A DNA stretch of 8,517 nucleotides from Pseudomonadota bacterium (GTDB lineage: Bacteria; Pseudomonadota; Gammaproteobacteria; Burkholderiales; Burkholderiaceae_C), in the NCBI GenBank assembly GCA_023438115.1, contig JAEZEB010000041.1:1-8517 (forward strand), given 5' to 3'. Positions within the stretch are counted from its first letter, which is position 1. Every line of letters begins with the position of its first letter. Below are positions 5,758-8,517 of this stretch, piece after piece. The notes beneath the pieces were generated by a model. It was not told where the DNA came from. It saw only the letters and a list, made by a program, of their open reading frames with translations, and did not search any database. A program made the position numbers and the translations under genes.

Positions 5758-6111
5758 ATGTCCATGAACGTCACAAGGCTCCTGCTGGGCGCCGCGCTGG
5801 CGAGCCTCGCGCTGGCCACGGCCGCCGGGTCCTTGACCGCGAAAGTCGCGGTCAAGGTACAGCTGGTGTCTTCTTCCGGGGCGTGCGGTGCCGTAGCCAC
5901 CACTCCCTCCGTGGAGGTTCGCTGCCAGGGGCCGCGGGGCCCGCTCCTGCCGGAACCAGGCGCCGTTCCCTACCAGCGCGTGGGAACGATCGCGGTGCCG
6001 GATGTCGTGGCGGAACCGCTGCCGCTCTATAGCGACGGTACGAAGGTCACCAGTTGGCGGGTGGTTACGCTCGATAATGCACGCTATGTCGAGCTGACCA
6101 TCATGTGGTGA
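5758..6111 (+). CDS. Small secreted pilin-like protein in pilus operon
   Basis: The 117-residue protein begins MSMNVTRLLLGAALASLALA, a clear signal peptide, cut probably near residue 23-28. The mature part is only about 90 residues. It echoes the major pilin: an alternating strand AKVAVKVQLVSSSGAC (28-43) ahead of C43, a second cysteine in VEVRCQGPRG (52-61), and a C-terminal strand YVELTIMW. The two cysteines are only 13 positions apart, against 37 in the major pilin, so much of the usual fold is missing. It sits between pilin and chaperone, where Csu-type operons carry minor subunits. Starts at GTG 5731 or ATG 5764 are possible; 5758 is chosen for the signal peptide and a weak upstream TGGA. 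Its 3' end nearly abuts the chaperone start. It may be a divergent minor subunit or an assembly terminator. Its precise role is unknown. Confidence 0.8.
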   Translation: MSMNVTRLLLGAALASLALATAAGSLTAKVAVKVQLVSSSGACGAVATTPSVEVRCQGPRGPLLPEPGAVPYQRVGTIAVPDVVAEPLPLYSDGTKVTSWRVVTLDNARYVELTIMW

Positions 6112-6113
6112 CC

Positions 6114-6860
6114 ATGTACCGAAGCAAGAAGACCGGTCCTTTCATTCCCGCCGTCGCCGCCCTGGCCATCCTGGCCGGCGCGTCGGCGCACGCCGGCTCC
6201 TTCTCGGTGAGCCCCGTGCGCATCTTCATGGAGGCTCGGGAGCGCGCCACCGGCATCACGATCGTCAACGAGGGCGATACGGACCTGGTGATGCAAGCCG
6301 AGCTGTTCGAGTGGAAACAAAAGCCCGACGGAACCGACGAACTCCTGCCGACGCAGGATCTGATCCTCGCCCCGCCCATCCTCAAGCTGGCGAAGGGCGG
6401 GCGGCAGGTCGTGCGGCTGGCCAACCTGCGTCCGCCCGTGCCGGGCGAGCAGCAGACGTACCGGTTGATCGTGCGCGAAGTGCCCGAAGCGGAGGCGCAG
6501 GGCAAGTCCGGCGTCCAGGTGCAGGTTGCGCTGGCCTTCTCGCTGCCGGTGTTCATCACCCCTCCGGGCGCCAAGCGCGCACTGGTCTGCACGGCCAGCC
6601 GCGCCGGCCCGACGTCGATCAACGCGACCTGCGAGAACCGCGGCCAGGCCTATGCGCAACCGGTCGGGATGACGCTGGCCACCCCGACGGGCAACACGCT
6701 GCTCTCGGGCGACATCAAGGGCGGCTATGTCCTGCCCGGCGTGACGCGCCACTTCACGCTCGCGAGCGACGGATCCGGCATCCCCACCGGCCCTGCCAGG
6801 CTGCAGGTGACGCAGGATGACGGCTCGAAGCAGGTCTTCGATGTCCAGCTGGCGGACTAG
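6114..6860 (+). CDS. Periplasmic pilus chaperone (PapD-like, archaic type)
   Basis: The 248-residue chaperone has a signal peptide (1-27, ending SAHA) and two immunoglobulin-like domains. The mature N-terminus SFSVSPVRIFMEARERATGITIVNEGD is the typical first strand pair; R36 is a candidate for the arginine that anchors the subunit carboxylate. QKPDG, then LAPPILKLAKGGRQVVRLAN and TYRLIVREVP follow in the order usual for fimbrial chaperones. SLPVFITP (143-150) supplies the exposed hydrophobic strand that completes pilin folds. C159 and C173 in domain two could form a disulphide. The product holds subunits after secretion and delivers them to the usher. ATG 6114 lies two bases after the previous stop; GTG 6105 would overlap that stop and is an alternative. 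The end overlaps the usher gene by 20 bases, indicating tight coupling. Confidence 0.93.
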   Translation: MYRSKKTGPFIPAVAALAILAGASAHAGSFSVSPVRIFMEARERATGITIVNEGDTDLVMQAELFEWKQKPDGTDELLPTQDLILAPPILKLAKGGRQVVRLANLRPPVPGEQQTYRLIVREVPEAEAQGKSGVQVQVALAFSLPVFITPPGAKRALVCTASRAGPTSINATCENRGQAYAQPVGMTLATPTGNTLLSGDIKGGYVLPGVTRHFTLASDGSGIPTGPARLQVTQDDGSKQVFDVQLAD

Positions 6861-8517
6861 CCCCGGCCGACACACCCTCCCGCATTTCCTGCGCATTCTC
6901 GTGGTGGCCTGCGGGCTGCTGCAGCATCCGGCCGGATTCGCGCAGACCAAGGCCATCGAAACGGGCGAACTCGTCCTGCCGGTGGAAGTCACCGTCAACG
7001 GCGGCTCCGGCGGCATCTGGCCCATCGTGAGCCGCGACGGCGTCCTGTATGCCCCAGTGGAAGCATTCGGCACCTGGCGGTTGCAGGTGCGCCCGGACAC
7101 CCCGGCGATCGAGTACCGCGGATTCCGCTACCTGCCCGTCGGCGCCGTCACCGGCGTCGAGTCACGGCTCGATACCGAGAAGGCGACCCTGGACCTAACC
7201 GTCGCCGCCGAGGCCTTCTCCGCCACGCGCCTGGCGCGCGAGCTTGCATCGGTGTACCCGCGCACGCCGGTCGTTCCGGCGGTCTTCGTCAACTACGACC
7301 TGAATTTCAGCCGGATCGGCGGTCCTGTCCCCACGCGCGGCCTCGGCCTGCTGGGCGAGGTGGGCAGCAGCGGAAGCTGGGGTGTCTTCACCCAGAGCTT
7401 CGTGGCCAGCAACCTCATCGAAGGCGACGACCGCGGCCTGACCCGGCTGGAAACCAGCTTCCGACGCGACTTCCCCGAGCAGGGATACACGCTGGTGGCC
7501 GGCGACAGCGTCTTCCGCACCGGTTTGCTCGGCCGCAGCGCTTACTTCGGCGGATTGCAGTTCGGCACCAACTTCGGATTGGCTCCCCACATCAACCGCC
7601 AGCCCATCCCGCTCATCGCGGGCGAGACGAGCACGCCTTCCACCGTGCAGCTGTACGTGAACGACGTGCTGCGGCAGACCAGCAACGTACCTGCCGGGCC
7701 CTTTGCGCTCGACAACCTTCCGGTCCTCAGCGGCAACGGCGATGTGACCGTGCGCGTGCGCGACATTCTCGGCCGCGAGACGCTCATCACCCAGCCCTTC
7801 CTGATCAGCGCCGACCTCTTGGCGCGGGACCTGACCGACTGGAGCGTGGAAGTGGGCAAGCTGAGGCTGGGACTCGGTTCCGAAAGCTCGCGCTACGGCA
7901 CGCCCTTCGCGGCGGGCATGGTCCGCCGCGGGCTGTCGAACACGACGACCGCCGAGGCCAGGCTGGAAATGGCCGACGGGCATTCCGCGGGCGGCCTGGC
8001 CGGCGTGCATGCGATCGGCTCCAGCTGGCTCCTGCGCGCGGGCGCGATGGCGAGCCGGCACGACACCCTGGGCAGCGGCCGCCGCTGGATCCTGGGCGCG
8101 GAGCGACCGGGCTACGTGACCACGCTGGGCGCGACCCTGGAAGGCAACAGCCGCGGCTTCCGCAGCCTGGGCGAGGACGAGATGATGGTGCCCCCGAAGC
8201 TCCAGTTCGCGGCCCAGGCGACCTGGGCCGCCACCTGGGGGCGCGTCGGCCTCGCGCTGGCGCACCAGCGCCAGCACGATGGCGAGGGCTTTTCCAGCTA
8301 CTCCCTGAACTACGGCACCACGCTGCGCCGCAACTGGCAGCTCAATACCTACTACACGCGCGTGTTCGGACGCGCCGACGGCTATACCGTCGGCGTCGTG
8401 CTGGTCGTGCCGCTGGACCGCCACACCAGCACGGCTACCTCAGTGCAGGTGCAGAACGATCGGACCGAGTTCTACACCAACGCCACGCACGCGCCGGCCG
8501 GCCCGACGGGATGGGCC
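6841..8517 (+). CDS. Outer-membrane pilus usher, 3' end outside window
   Basis: The frame is open from ATG 6841 to the window edge: 559 residues with no stop. Ushers are usually about 750-850 residues, so roughly the last quarter is missing. A signal peptide (1-35, ending GFAQ) is followed by a periplasmic N-terminal domain (about 36-135) that recruits chaperone-subunit complexes (ELVLPVEVTVNG, LYAPVEAFGTWRL). The beta-barrel begins near FVNYDLNFSR. The plug domain occupies about 262-345, with STVQLYVNDVLRQ, GPFALDNLPVLSGNGD and VRVRDILGRE. More barrel strands follow (LRLGLGSESSRYGTPF, SYSLNYGTTLRRNWQLN). The start overlaps the chaperone end by 20 bases, with AGG six bases upstream. The usher forms the export and assembly pore for the pilus. 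The archaic/Csu subtype is inferred from its partners. No frameshift is seen in this part. Confidence 0.95.
   Translation, partial: MSSWRTSPGRHTLPHFLRILVVACGLLQHPAGFAQTKAIETGELVLPVEVTVNGGSGGIWPIVSRDGVLYAPVEAFGTWRLQVRPDTPAIEYRGFRYLPVGAVTGVESRLDTEKATLDLTVAAEAFSATRLARELASVYPRTPVVPAVFVNYDLNFSRIGGPVPTRGLGLLGEVGSSGSWGVFTQSFVASNLIEGDDRGLTRLETSFRRDFPEQGYTLVAGDSVFRTGLLGRSAYFGGLQFGTNFGLAPHINRQPIPLIAGETSTPSTVQLYVNDVLRQTSNVPAGPFALDNLPVLSGNGDVTVRVRDILGRETLITQPFLISADLLARDLTDWSVEVGKLRLGLGSESSRYGTPFAAGMVRRGLSNTTTAEARLEMADGHSAGGLAGVHAIGSSWLLRAGAMASRHDTLGSGRRWILGAERPGYVTTLGATLEGNSRGFRSLGEDEMMVPPKLQFAAQATWAATWGRVGLALAHQRQHDGEGFSSYSLNYGTTLRRNWQLNTYYTRVFGRADGYTVGVVLVVPLDRHTSTATSVQVQNDRTEFYTNATHAPAGPTGWA

Noticed and set aside
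6901..6920. Lipobox-like VVAC in the usher signal peptide
   Set aside because: Ushers are beta-barrel proteins processed by signal peptidase I; a later GFAQ cleavage site fits better and the match is probably chance.
6084..7100. 338-residue minus-strand frame across chaperone and usher
   Set aside because: It spans two well-supported plus-strand genes and their overlap, and shows no domain.
7195..8424. 409-residue minus-strand frame opposite the usher
   Set aside because: The plus-strand usher frame is continuous through the window edge with usher motifs; the antisense product is low-complexity.
1..8517. CRISPR array, tRNA, rRNA, insertion sequence or phage genes
   Set aside because: No regularly spaced repeats, cloverleaf, rRNA segments, transposase motifs or target duplications were seen on either strand.

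Overview
The window is high-GC DNA with dense, codon-biased genes. HtpG, a QseBC/PmrAB-type two-component system, a small secreted DUF4148-like protein and an archaic (Csu-type) chaperone-usher pilus together suggest a betaproteobacterium of the order Burkholderiales, probably near the Comamonadaceae. That placement is inferred from protein style and gene content, not from a search.

Layout, left to right. (1) Positions 1-80 hold overlapping palindromes resembling a REP/intergenic repeat. They lie just past the 3' end of htpG and are cut by the window edge. (2) htpG (90-2000, minus) has a good heat-shock (sigma-32) promoter match at 2031-2058. (3) A 63-residue plus-strand ORF (2163-2354) is unrecognised but looks coding, and may be leaderless. 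(4) A strong hairpin at 2377-2402 can terminate both this ORF and the convergent small secreted protein gene (2428-2721, minus). (5) A response regulator (4208-4888) and histidine kinase (2865-4211), both minus and overlapping by ATGA, form a two-component operon. (6) A 345-base divergent intergenic region carries the regulator promoter on one strand and a pilus promoter on the other. (7) The plus-strand pilus operon encodes a spore-coat-U-type pilin (5234-5713), a very small second secreted subunit-like protein (5758-6111), a periplasmic chaperone (6114-6860) and an outer-membrane usher (6841 to the window end, incomplete). A tip adhesin would be expected beyond the right edge.

The most informative pattern is regulatory. 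Direct repeats of GCTAAG at an 11-base pitch lie upstream of both the response-regulator gene and the small secreted protein gene, each ending exactly 10 bases before a plausible -10 hexamer. This is the geometry of OmpR/PmrA-family activator sites. It suggests that the regulator controls its own operon and the small secreted protein as one regulon. The head-to-head pilus operon may also be controlled, but the sequence evidence for that is weak.

Overall this is a mostly conventional chromosomal region. The best candidates for something little described are the regulator/DUF4148 circuit, the very short pilin-like second subunit, and the 63-residue orphan.
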